Assembly (NCBI RefSeq): GCF_003696235.1
Contig: NZ_RFFJ01000044.1
Coordinates: forward strand, 1 to 35,640
DNA from: Streptomyces triticirhizae
GTDB taxonomy: Bacteria > Actinomycetota > Actinomycetes > Streptomycetales > Streptomycetaceae
Direction of reading: 5' to 3'
Length of the DNA stretch: 35,640 nucleotides
How positions within the stretch are numbered: the first letter of the stretch is position 1; every line of letters begins with the position of its first letter. Both the position numbers and the translations under genes were made by a program. The notes under the pieces were generated by a model. It saw only the letters and a program-made list of their open reading frames with translations, ran no database searches and was not told the DNA's origin. Positions 24,818-31,960 of the stretch are shown one piece after another.

Positions 24818-25834
24818 TCAGCGCGCGGGCGGGGGAGCGGTGGAGGACCGCACCACCAACTCGGTCGCCAGCTCCAGGCGCGGCGTGTCGATCTCCTCGC
24901 CCCGCGCCTGCCGCAGCACCGTGCGCGCCGCGACCTTGCCCATCTCGGCCAGCGGCTGGCGAACCGTGGTCAACGGCGGCGCGGACCACCGCATTTCCGG
25001 AAGATCGTCGAAACCCACGACGCTCACCTCCTGCGGAACGCGCAGCCCGCGCCGCCGCAGCGCCTCCATCGCGCCCATCGCCATCTGGTCGCTCGCGGCG
25101 AAGAGCGCCGTCGGCGGGTCCGCCAGCTCCATCAGCCGCTCGCAGCCGGTGAACCCGGCCTCGTGGTAGAAGTCGCCCGGCACCGTCAGCTCCTCGTCCA
25201 CCGGCAGCCCCGCGCCCTCAAGCGCCGCGCGGTAGCCGTCCAACCGGGCGCGGCTGCACAGCAGTCGGGGCGGCCCGGCGATGAAGCCGATCCGCCGGTG
25301 GCCCAGCGACAGCAGGTGCTCGGTGGCGGCCAGCCCGCCGGCCCAGTTGGTGGCGCCGACGGTCGGCGCGTCCAACGGCGGGGCGCCGGCCGGGTCCACG
25401 ACCACGATCGGCACCCCGAGCCGGTGCAGCTCCTTGTGTAGCAGCGGCTCCAGCACGCTGGTCACCATGATCACGCCGTCCGAGGCGCGCGCCCGCAGGT
25501 TGGTCATCCACTGCCGTGCCGCGCCCGCCCGGTCGTGGATCGCGGAGACCACGGTGCCGACGCCCGAGGCGTGCGCGACCTCCTCGACGCCCCGGATGAT
25601 CTCCACGGCCCAGGGGCTGTCGAGGTCGTTGAAGACGAGGTCGACGAGCGCGGCCCGGTCGCCGGGCGCGTGGGTGCGCCGTCGGTAGCCGTACTGGCGC
25701 AGCAGCTCCTCGACCCGGGCCCGGGTCTCGGGGGCCACGTCGGAACGCCCGTTGACCACGCGCGATACCGTGGGCACCGAGACCCCGGCCTCCCGGGCGA
25801 TGGCCGTGATGGTGACCTTGCGTTCCGCTGCCAT
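24818..25834 (-). CDS. bxlR: LacI-family repressor of the xylan locus, BxlR-like
   Basis: 338 aa. N-terminal LacI helix-turn-helix and hinge (ITAIAREAGVSVPTVSRVVNGRSDVAPETRARV, about 8-40), then a periplasmic-binding-protein-like effector domain (LVDLVFNDLDSPWAVEIIRG, VDPAGAPPLDAPTVGATNW, HRRIGFIAGPP, FDDLPEMRWSAPPLTTVRQP). An effector such as xylobiose or xylose would release it from DNA. Its gene lies between the bxl operon and the divergent xylanase gene, so it can control both promoters as well as itself. ATG at 25834 has AGAGG 7-8 nt upstream. The name BxlR follows from context, not from any residue. Confidence 0.88.
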   Translation of the reverse strand: MAAERKVTITAIAREAGVSVPTVSRVVNGRSDVAPETRARVEELLRQYGYRRRTHAPGDRAALVDLVFNDLDSPWAVEIIRGVEEVAHASGVGTVVSAIHDRAGAARQWMTNLRARASDGVIMVTSVLEPLLHKELHRLGVPIVVVDPAGAPPLDAPTVGATNWAGGLAATEHLLSLGHRRIGFIAGPPRLLCSRARLDGYRAALEGAGLPVDEELTVPGDFYHEAGFTGCERLMELADPPTALFAASDQMAMGAMEALRRRGLRVPQEVSVVGFDDLPEMRWSAPPLTTVRQPLAEMGKVAARTVLRQARGEEIDTPRLELATELVVRSSTAPPPAR

Positions 25835-25861
25835 GGGGTACCTCTTCGTTGGTTCTGGTGC

Positions 25862-25890
25862 TCCGGAAGTTTTTCAACATTATTCCGGAA
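25862..25890. promoter_or_regulatory. Repeated TTCCGGAA motifs in the LacI/xylanase divergent region
   Basis: TCCGGAAG at 25862-25869 and TTCCGGAA at 25883-25890 are 13 bp apart and form an inverted repeat around GTTTTTCAACATTA. The second is 3 bp before the -35 box of the xylanase promoter. TTCCGGAAGG also occurs on the minus strand at 24656-24665 over the ribosome site of the bxl binding-protein gene. Sites in both transcription units fit a shared LacI operator. This is inference. Confidence 0.5.
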
Positions 25891-25893
25891 GGG

Positions 25894-25922
25894 TTGACGC
25901 TCCCCCAAGTGCCCCTTAGAAA
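25894..25922 (+). promoter_or_regulatory. Vegetative promoter of the GH10 xylanase gene
   Basis: TTGACG (25894-25899) and TAGAAA (25917-25922) are separated by 17 bp. Transcription would start near 25929, about 40 nt before the ATG. The TTCCGGAA motif lies directly upstream of the -35 box. Confidence 0.7.
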
Positions 25923-25968
25923 CGGAGCCGTCAGCCTGCGGGGGCATGACAACGAAAGGGGCATCGCT

Positions 25969-27075
25969 ATGTCTCCCCTGGTGCGCAGAGCCGCGATCGC
26001 CGTTACCGCCGGAGCCTTGCTCTCCGGGGTGGCGTTCGTCAACGCACAGGCCCAGGAAACCACGGGCGCCGCTCCGGCGGCCGAGGCCGAGGTCGTTCCC
26101 GACACCGGGACCCAGGCCGCGACGCTGAGGGAAGCCGCCTCGGCGACCGGCCGTTTCATGGGCACCGCCATCGCGGACGGCCGCCTCAACGACCCCACCT
26201 ACACCAACATCGCCTCGACGGAGTTCTCCAGCGTCACCGCCGAGAACGTCATGAAGTGGGAGTCCATCCAGCCCAACCGCGACCAGTACAACTTCGCCGG
26301 CGCCGACCGGCTGATGGACTTCGCCGCCGCCAACGGCCAGCAGGTCTGGGGCCACACCCTGGTCTGGCACAGCCAGCTGCCGGGCTGGGTGTCCAACGGC
26401 GGCTTCGGCGCGGAGGAGCTGGACGCGATCGTCCAGGACCACATCGGCACCGTCGTCGGCGAGTACGCCGGCGAGATCGCCTACTGGGACGTGGTCAACG
26501 AGGCGTTCAACGAGGACGGTTCGCTGCGGCAGTCCGTCTTCCTCAACACGCTCGGCGAGGGGTACATCGCCGACGCGTTCCGCTACGCGGACGCCGCCGA
26601 CCCCTCCGCCAAGCTGTGCATCAACGACTACAACACCGAGCACACCAACGCCAAGAGCGACGCCATGTACCAGCTGGTCTCCGGCCTGCTCGCCCAGGGC
26701 GTGCCGATCGACTGCGTCGGGTTCCAGATGCACCTCATCCTGGACCAGTACTCGGCCTCGGACATCCAGTCCAACCTCCAGCGCTTCGCCGACCTCGGCC
26801 TCGAGGTCGTCGTCACGGAGCTGGACGTGCGGATGGACGTCCCGGCCGACCAGGCCAAGCTCGACCGGCAGGCCACCCAGTACGCCGACGTGGTCGGCGC
26901 CTGCGTGGCGGTGGACGGCTGCACCGGCGTGACCATCTGGGGCTTCGGCGACGCGGACTCCTGGGTCCCCGACACGTTCCCCGGCCAGGGCGCGGCCCTG
27001 CCGTGGGACGACAACTACCAGCCCAAGCCGGCCTACAACGGCATCCTGGAGGGCTTCGGGGCGACGGCCGACTAG
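25969..27075 (+). CDS. Secreted GH10 endo-1,4-beta-xylanase
   Basis: 368 aa. A Sec signal peptide (basic start, AAIAVTAGALLSGVAFVNAQA, cleavage near 27-29) is followed by a GH10 TIM barrel (about 50-365). Visible are ENVMKWESIQP, GHTLVWHSQLPGW, WDVVNEAFNE with acid/base Glu178, CINDYNTE, FQMHLI, VVVTELDVRM with nucleophile Glu284, and IWGFGDADSW. There is no carbohydrate-binding module, so it is a single-domain enzyme for soluble or accessible xylan. ATG at 25969 follows GAAAGGGG. It is divergent from the LacI gene and ends in a strong hairpin (27102-27146). It provides the xylobiose that the bxl transporter would import. Confidence 0.95.
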   Translation: MSPLVRRAAIAVTAGALLSGVAFVNAQAQETTGAAPAAEAEVVPDTGTQAATLREAASATGRFMGTAIADGRLNDPTYTNIASTEFSSVTAENVMKWESIQPNRDQYNFAGADRLMDFAAANGQQVWGHTLVWHSQLPGWVSNGGFGAEELDAIVQDHIGTVVGEYAGEIAYWDVVNEAFNEDGSLRQSVFLNTLGEGYIADAFRYADAADPSAKLCINDYNTEHTNAKSDAMYQLVSGLLAQGVPIDCVGFQMHLILDQYSASDIQSNLQRFADLGLEVVVTELDVRMDVPADQAKLDRQATQYADVVGACVAVDGCTGVTIWGFGDADSWVPDTFPGQGAALPWDDNYQPKPAYNGILEGFGATAD

Positions 27076-27101
27076 CACCGGGCGCCCGCCCGCACCCCGA
27101 C

Positions 27102-27146
27102 CCCGTGACCCCGGCGGCATCCCCCATGTGCCGTCGGGGTCACGGG
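27102..27146. terminator. Rho-independent-type hairpin after the xylanase gene
   Basis: 18-nt arms (27102-27119 and 27129-27146) pair with a single G-U and enclose a 9-nt loop. The stem is CCCGTGACCCCGGCGGCA with its complement. It starts 27 bp after the stop codon. Confidence 0.85.
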
Positions 27147-27214
27147 CGTTCAGCCCAGGCGGGAGGGCGGGCGGCCGACGGTGGCCGTCGCGTCGCTTTG
27201 CCGGAACGGGCCTC

Positions 27215-27258
27215 GGGGTGCGGGTGGTGGGTGGGTGCGGGTGGTGGGGTGGTGCGGG
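27215..27258 (+). other. G-quadruplex-prone tract at the outer end of the left arm
   Basis: Seven G runs of three or four bases are separated by one to four bases on the plus strand. The matching C-rich tract lies at the outer end of the right arm (about 28864-28895). It could fold as a G-quadruplex in single-stranded DNA or RNA. Confidence 0.6.
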
Positions 27259-27814
27259 TTTCGTCTGCGGGCCGGTGGCTGGTGCGGGTCAGCCCGACTG
27301 GTCGTGGGTGAACAACGAAACTGTGCGGTGTGGTTGGGGCTGTGGCGCGGGCTACGACGCGCGGCTTACATGGCGGGTGGGTCGGCCGGGTGCGGGCGTA
27401 ACGAATGGCTGGGAGAGGCTGGCTGGGAAGGGGGGCGCGGCTTCCGGGAGGTGGGGTTTGTTGTCGAACGGGGGTCAGCTCTGGCGGCCGTGCCTTCTGG
27501 GCGCGGGGACTGCGGCGTTCTTTGGGGGTCGGTTGGCCGGTGGGGGCGTGCGTAGCGCGCACCGGCTTCGCCGGCCTGCCTCGGCACATGGCCCGTCTCG
27601 GAGTGTGGCCGAGCGTCGGGCGTCTCGCGGGGACGGTAACGGTCCTGTGGTGAGCGGACGGTCATGGTGGCTTCGGTCAACGACCACGCTGCCGCGCGAA
27701 CATCGCCTGCCGTCGCGGTAGTCCGCACGCCGTCGACTCCCGAAGGCGGGCGTGCCGGGGGTGGGGGGACCTTTTTTCTAGGTGCCCGTCTGGAAGTGAA
27801 CAGATCGTTCAACG
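27221..27814 (+). repeat. Left arm of a large inverted repeat
   Basis: About 590 bp that recur in reverse complement at about 28299-28897. Exact or nearly exact blocks are 27791-27814 (24/24), 27654-27752 (98/99), 27535-27580 (46/46), 27332-27403 (72/72) and 27257-27303 (one mismatch). Between them are diverged segments with small indels. The outer end, 27215-27258, is G-rich with seven runs of three or four G. No frame is kept across the indels, so the arm is probably not protein-coding. The inner end holds TGAACAGATCGTTCA, itself an inverted repeat. There is no transposase or target duplication that I can identify. Confidence 0.9.
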
Positions 27815-27903
27815 GCCTTGCCCGGGCTTCGTCACTCCCAGAGCACACGCCCATGGTGGTGCTATCTCCTGCTGGAGGGGGTGTCCCTGCGGACCTGCGA
27901 GGT

Positions 27904-27932
27904 TCGACAGGGGGGCGCGCTGCCCCTACTCT
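27904..27932 (+). promoter_or_regulatory. Promoter for a leaderless transcript of the inverted-repeat gene
   Basis: TCGACA (27904-27909) and TACTCT (27927-27932) are 17 bp apart. The ATG at 27941 begins 9 bases after the -10 box, at the expected transcription start, and no ribosome site is present. This suggests a leaderless mRNA, which is common in Streptomyces. Confidence 0.55.
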
Positions 27933-27940
27933 GCCTGGAC

Positions 27941-28282
27941 ATGACAGTCCAACGCGTGCTATCCGTCCTGGAGCGGCTCCGCGACACCGGGCTGCGGGAG
28001 TCCGTCCTCGCGCCCCGCGTCGGGCCGCCGACCGTGGACGAACTCCGGGACCTCACCGACTTCTCCGGCCCCGCCCCGCTCGCCGTCCGGGTCGCCCGAC
28101 GCACCGCCGTCGGCCTTGGCGCGGGGGTGCTGCTCTCCGGAACGGTCATCCTCACCGGCGCCGAGGCCCAGGCTCCGGAGGCCCCGCCAACGCTCCCACC
28201 GGGCGCGACCGTAACGGGCACGGTCCCGAACTCCCCGAGCACGCCAGGCGGAACGTTCTTCACCGTGATGCCTGCCGACTAG
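27941..28282 (+). CDS. Hypothetical small membrane-anchored protein inside the inverted repeat
   Basis: 113 aa, not recognised. Codons end almost always in G or C, which supports coding. The N-terminal half is soluble and charged (ERLRDTGLRESVLAPRVG, TVDELRDLTDF). One hydrophobic segment follows at about 58-77 (TAVGLGAGVLLSGTVILTGA). The tail is Pro/Thr/Gly-rich (PEAPPTLPPG, NSPSTPGGTFFTVMPAD). With a Lys/Arg-rich flank before the helix (VRVARR), the N-terminus is likely inside and the tail outside. It is the only gene between the two arms. The right arm starts 17 bp after its stop and the left arm ends 127 bp before its start. An in-frame start at 27818 is less likely. A DNA element that carries it as cargo is possible. 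Confidence 0.65.
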   Translation: MTVQRVLSVLERLRDTGLRESVLAPRVGPPTVDELRDLTDFSGPAPLAVRVARRTAVGLGAGVLLSGTVILTGAEAQAPEAPPTLPPGATVTGTVPNSPSTPGGTFFTVMPAD

Positions 28283-28298
28283 TGGCCCCGCCCCGGTT

Positions 28299-28897
28299 CG
28301 TTGAACGATCTGTTCACTTCCAAACGGGCACCTACAGAAAGAGACCCCACCCCCCGGCGCGCCCGCCTTCGGGAGTCGACGGCGCGCGGACTACCGCGAC
28401 GGCAGGCGATGTTCGCGCGGCAGCGTGGTCGTTGACCGAAGCCACCATGACCGTCCGCCCACCACCGGACCGCCACCGGCCCCTCGATAAGTCCGACGAT
28501 CGGTCACGTCCGAGACGGGCGACATGCCGGGGCAGGCCGGCGAAGCCGGTGCGCGCTACGCACGCCCCCACCGGCCGGTCGTCCCTCAAAGAACCCGGCA
28601 GTCCCCGCGCCCGGAGGGCACGGTCGCCATCACCCACCGCCCCCGGCGGCAACGAACCCAGCTCCCGGAAGCCGCGCCCCCCCTTCCCAGCCAGCCCATC
28701 ACAGCCATGCGTTACGCCCGCACCCGGCCGACCCACCCGCCATGTAAGCCGCGCGTCGTAGCCCGCGCCACAGCCCCAACCCCCCACCCACAACACTCGT
28801 CAACGAACCAAACGACCAGTCGGGCTGACCCGCACCGGCCACCGGCCCGCAGACGAAACCGGCACGCACCCACCACCCGCACCCACCAACCACCCGG
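28299..28897 (-). repeat. Right arm of the large inverted repeat
   Basis: Reverse-complement partner of 27221-27814. Block ends match as 28299-28322, 28360-28458, 28531-28576, 28710-28781 and 28814-28860. The 46-nt block can fold into nested hairpins (GCCGGCGAAGCCGG and GTGCGCGCTACGCAC). Compared with the left arm it has CACTCGTCAACGAACCAAACG near 28792-28812, which is shared with the third copy at 34343-34550 but not with the left arm. If the whole region were transcribed, the RNA would form a hairpin with a stem of about 590 bp. Confidence 0.9.
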
Positions 28898-28904
28898 TGG
28901 GGTC

Positions 28905-28936
28905 CGGTCGACGGCCCTGACAGTCGCCGTCGACCG
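28905..28936. terminator. 11-bp hairpin just outside the right arm
   Basis: CGGTCGACGGC at 28905-28915 pairs perfectly with GCCGTCGACCG at 28926-28936 across a 10-nt loop. It lies 8 bp beyond the end of the right arm and may be a terminator or a boundary structure. Confidence 0.5.
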
Positions 28937-29111
28937 AACCCCGGGGCCGGTCCGCCGTTCGGCGTGTGCCGCGCGGTGGTGACCGGCCCCTGGGGGTTCC
29001 CCGCACGACCCGAGGGGTCGCCCCTCACCCCCGGACCAAGCCAACCAGCCAGCGGCGGCCGACACTTGGCGCTGCGCGCCAGGCATGGGGCGCTCCGCGC
29101 CAATCTCCCGG
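28937..29111. other. Gap between the inverted-repeat element and the DUF6236-like gene
   Basis: No gene is visible. The only structure is the hairpin at 29066-29103. The long frames that can be read on either strand here and across the arms are Pro/Arg-rich and change frame between repeat copies. Confidence 0.5.
29066..29103. terminator. Hairpin after the DUF6236-like gene
   Basis: TTGGCGC at 29066-29072 pairs with GCGCCAA at 29097-29103, and inner GCGC pairs extend the stem imperfectly. It lies 9 bp after the stop codon at 29112 on the minus strand. Confidence 0.5.
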
Positions 29112-30425
29112 TCAGCGCCGCCGCCGGCGGCGGCCGGGGGCCGTGCGGCGCACGGCGGAACGGACCCGGGCGACGACCTCGGAGGGGCCGAGTTCGCCGC
29201 GCAGGCTCAGCAGATAGCCCGTGGGGTGCCCGGCGAGGGCCTGCCTGCGCTGGTCGAGCGCGCTGTTGGCCGCCCCGACGAGGCAGCCGGCCGCCACCCC
29301 GGCGCCGGTGACGACGGACGGCACGTGCGCGACCTCGGCCAGCACCCCGAGGGCCGCCGGCGGCGCGAGCGTCTGGAGCGTCAACACGGCCCGCGCCGGC
29401 TGGAGGCCGAGCCGGCCGATCTCGTTCTCCATCCGCTCGATCGGCCCCGTGATCTCGCGTTCCACCCGGTTCCGCAGCTTGGCGGCCCGCACCTCCGGGT
29501 CGGGCAGTGCGCTGATCTCGACGAGATCGGGGGCCAGTTCGTCGAGGAACGCGCGGTACTCCAACAGCTCGGGCAGCAGCCGCCGCCTGGCCTCGATGAT
29601 CCGCTCCACCGGCACCTCGGCCAGGTCCCTGGGAAGCACGGTCCGCAGGGCGAGCAGCGCGAACACCTGGCCCGGGTCGGGGTGTTCCTCCGCCTCCGCC
29701 TCGGCGTCCTCCTCCGGGAGGAGCACCCTCGCCAGGGTCTCGACCGTCCAGCCCGAGGTGACGGCACACATCAACGGCTGGTCGGTGAGCGGGGTCAACG
29801 CGTTCTCCCGGGCGACCACGTCCGCGAGCACCGCCAGATAGACGCGGCCCAGGGCGCGGTGCATCGCCAGGTCGCTCACGTCGAGCACGCGGCCGTCCGA
29901 GGCCCGGCGCCACCGGTAGCTCCGGGCGAACAGCAGCCCAGCGTCCGCGAGTCGGCGGGCCAGCCGGTAGGACATCTTCGCCGGGTGCACCTTCGCCAAC
30001 CGGGGGTCCAGCGGCTGGAGTTCGTCATACACCTCGCCCCGTGCCGGCTGGTGCCGCACCGGGGCCAGCGCCTCGATCCCGTAGCGGGGGAGCAGTGCGT
30101 CCCGGTGCCGGTCGAGGAAGTCGTAGAACAGCGCGTCGACCTGGTCGCCGGTGCCCGTCATCCGGTGCTCGAAGAGGACGGGGTCGACGCGGCGCAGCAC
30201 GTCCTCGTCCACCCAGGGTTCCCGGCGCCCGGCGCCCCAGCCGGGGCGCACGTCCACGATGAAGTCGGCCTCCTCGCGCAGCCGTCGCACGGTGTCGGAC
30301 TCGCGCAGGCCGTAGTAGCCACGGGGGCGGATGCGGCCGAGCTGCGGCCAGTGCAGCGCGGCCGCCTTCACCCAGGCGTCGTCGGGGAGGTTGACTTCGG
30401 GAAAGTAGAGGGCGGTGTCGCTCAC
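29112..30425 (-). CDS. DUF6236-like protein
   Basis: 437 aa from the GTG at 30425, which has GCAGGG 8-9 nt upstream; an ATG at 30431 would add two residues but is too close to that site. The N-terminus (ALYFPEVNLPDDAWVKAAALHWPQLGRIRPRGY) resembles the family annotated as DUF6236 in actinobacteria, which I recognise with moderate certainty. The middle is helical and charged. Near 385-405 lies a hydrophobic Ala/Val/Gly stretch (VVTGAGVAAGCLVGAANSAL), possibly membrane-associated. The C-terminus is very basic (RRTAPGRRRRRR). No catalytic motif is seen. It stands alone between the inverted-repeat element and the Gfo/Idh gene. Function unknown. Confidence 0.75.
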   Translation of the reverse strand: MSDTALYFPEVNLPDDAWVKAAALHWPQLGRIRPRGYYGLRESDTVRRLREEADFIVDVRPGWGAGRREPWVDEDVLRRVDPVLFEHRMTGTGDQVDALFYDFLDRHRDALLPRYGIEALAPVRHQPARGEVYDELQPLDPRLAKVHPAKMSYRLARRLADAGLLFARSYRWRRASDGRVLDVSDLAMHRALGRVYLAVLADVVARENALTPLTDQPLMCAVTSGWTVETLARVLLPEEDAEAEAEEHPDPGQVFALLALRTVLPRDLAEVPVERIIEARRRLLPELLEYRAFLDELAPDLVEISALPDPEVRAAKLRNRVEREITGPIERMENEIGRLGLQPARAVLTLQTLAPPAALGVLAEVAHVPSVVTGAGVAAGCLVGAANSALDQRRQALAGHPTGYLLSLRGELGPSEVVARVRSAVRRTAPGRRRRRR

Positions 30426-30504
30426 GGGCATCACCCTGCCGCGTCGACACCGCCCGGGGAAGGGCCCGAGGCGCCGCCGCCGGGCCGGAGGCCGCGCCCG
30501 CCGG

Positions 30505-31758
30505 CTAACCGTCGCTCGGCGGGTCGCCGAGGTCGGGGACGCGGAGCCGTTCCCCGCCGCGCAGCGCGGAGGCGTGGGCGACGACGCCCGGCAGGGTGTA
30601 ACGGGCGGCGACCCACGCGTTGACCGTGGGCAGCGTGCCCGTGTTGACGGCGGTGACGAAGTCGTCGACCAGGAAGTGGTGGCTGCCCTCGTGCCCGTTG
30701 GGCACGTGCGCGAACTCCTTCGGCAGCCGCGAGCGGTCGTGCACCGGCGCGGTGCCGGAGACGAAGGCGTCGCGGAGCGCCGGGTCGACGTGCGCCAGCG
30801 ACGGGTCGTCGGCGGCCAACGTCGGCGCGGGGCGCAGCAGTTCGCTGATGTCCGTCACGCCCTCCTTGTCCTGCCAGACGCTGAACGTGGCCAGCTGCTC
30901 GAAGCTGCCCTCGGTGCCGAAGAAGCGGAACCTGGACTCCCTGATGTGCGAGGGGTAGCCCACCCGGCGGAACTCGTTGATCCGGAACGAGCCTCCGCCG
31001 GCGACCTCGAAGAGCGCGGTGGCGTTGGAGAGGTCGTTGTCGAACTGGCTGACCTCGCGGTCGAAGACGCCGTCGCCGCGCTCGTCGCGGACCCCGATCG
31101 CGGAGACGCTCACCGCGTGCGTTCCCCATGCGCCGAGCACCCCGCCGACGGAGTGGGTCGGGTAGAGCAGCGGCGGATAGCTGGCGGTGGCCTTCCAGCT
31201 GTCGCCGCCGCTGTACTGGTAGGCGGCGTAGAAGCCGAGGTCCATGTCGTGGACGTAGTCGCCCTCGGCGTAGAAGAGGCGGCCGAAGGCGTTCTCGGCG
31301 ACGCGGTTCCTGGCGTAGACGGTGGCCGGGTTGTAGTGGCTGGTCTCGCCCATCATGTAGGTCAGGCCGGTCTCCCTGACCGCCTCGACGATGGCGCGTA
31401 TCTCCTCCTCGGAGACGGCCATCGGCACCGCCGAGTAGACGTGCTTGCCGGCGCGCAGCGCGGCCACGGCCAGCGGCCCGTGGGTCCAGCGCTGGGTGAA
31501 CAGGGCGACGGCGTCGATCCGTTCGTCGGCCAGCATCGCCTCGAACGAGGGCACGGTGCCGGCCAGGCCCTGCTCGGCGACGAGGGCCTCGGCCCGTTCG
31601 GGCAGCAGGTCGGTGGCGTAGACGGGGCCGACGCCGGGGTGGAGGTGGAACAGCTTGCTGAACGCGCCGGCGAACTGGCCGGCGCCGACGATGCCGACGG
31701 AGAAGCCGCCCGGGCGGGCCGGGGGCGTCGAGGGTGCCGAGGGCTGGGGGAGGGGCAT
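30505..31758 (-). CDS. Gfo/Idh/MocA family oxidoreductase
   Basis: 417 aa. An N-terminal Rossmann fold with GIVGAGQFAG near 20-29 binds NAD(P). The family's usual EKP motif reads SAVPMA here (HVYSAVPMAVSEEE), so the Lys is missing from its usual place. The C-terminal alpha/beta domain has MGETSHYNPATVYARN and GAWGTHAVSV. Members oxidise or reduce sugars, sugar acids and inositols or cleave glycosidic bonds by an oxidation step; the missing Lys could mean a different mechanism. ATG at 31758 has GAGGAA upstream; an in-frame start at 31851 lies within the promoter leader. It has a fair promoter (31853-31882) and a LacI-like site at 31828-31844. Confidence 0.88.
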   Translation of the reverse strand: MPLPQPSAPSTPPARPGGFSVGIVGAGQFAGAFSKLFHLHPGVGPVYATDLLPERAEALVAEQGLAGTVPSFEAMLADERIDAVALFTQRWTHGPLAVAALRAGKHVYSAVPMAVSEEEIRAIVEAVRETGLTYMMGETSHYNPATVYARNRVAENAFGRLFYAEGDYVHDMDLGFYAAYQYSGGDSWKATASYPPLLYPTHSVGGVLGAWGTHAVSVSAIGVRDERGDGVFDREVSQFDNDLSNATALFEVAGGGSFRINEFRRVGYPSHIRESRFRFFGTEGSFEQLATFSVWQDKEGVTDISELLRPAPTLAADDPSLAHVDPALRDAFVSGTAPVHDRSRLPKEFAHVPNGHEGSHHFLVDDFVTAVNTGTLPTVNAWVAARYTLPGVVAHASALRGGERLRVPDLGDPPSDG

Positions 31759-31827
31759 GTGCGGGTTCCTCACTGGGCTCCGGGAAGAGGGCGGCGGCGC
31801 CGGCGAACTCCCCCAGGAACCATCGCG

Positions 31828-31844
31828 GACAAACGCTTTCCAAC
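31828..31844. promoter_or_regulatory. LacI-like operator at the oxidoreductase transcription start
   Basis: GACAAACGCTTTCCAAC has the AAACGCTTT core common in LacI/CcpA-type sites. It lies directly downstream of the predicted -10 box of the Gfo/Idh promoter, a position where repressor would block transcription. Symmetry is imperfect. Confidence 0.45.
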
Positions 31845-31852
31845 AGGACACG

Positions 31853-31882
31853 ACCCTAGGCAGGTTGCCGGCCGGCGGTCAA
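31853..31882 (-). promoter_or_regulatory. Promoter of the Gfo/Idh gene
   Basis: On the minus strand TTGACC (31877-31882) and TAGGGT (31853-31858) are 18 bp apart. The start would be near 31846, about 90 nt before the ATG. Confidence 0.5.
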
Positions 31883-31960
31883 AGGGTTGGCGTCGATCAC
31901 CTTGGGTGAACGGTCGCAGCACCCGCCGTGGGGCTCGTTCCCGCCCCGGGTGCCGGGCCG

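Noticed and set aside
28304..28316. GAAC-GATCT-GTTC in the arms as a LexA (SOS) box
   Set aside because: The actinobacterial SOS box needs GAAC and GTTC four bases apart; here the spacer is five bases, so a LexA site is unlikely.
27664..28761. 365-codon open frame through the inverted-repeat element
   Set aside because: Its reading frame is not kept between the two arms, where indels shift it, and it overlaps the better-supported small gene in another frame.
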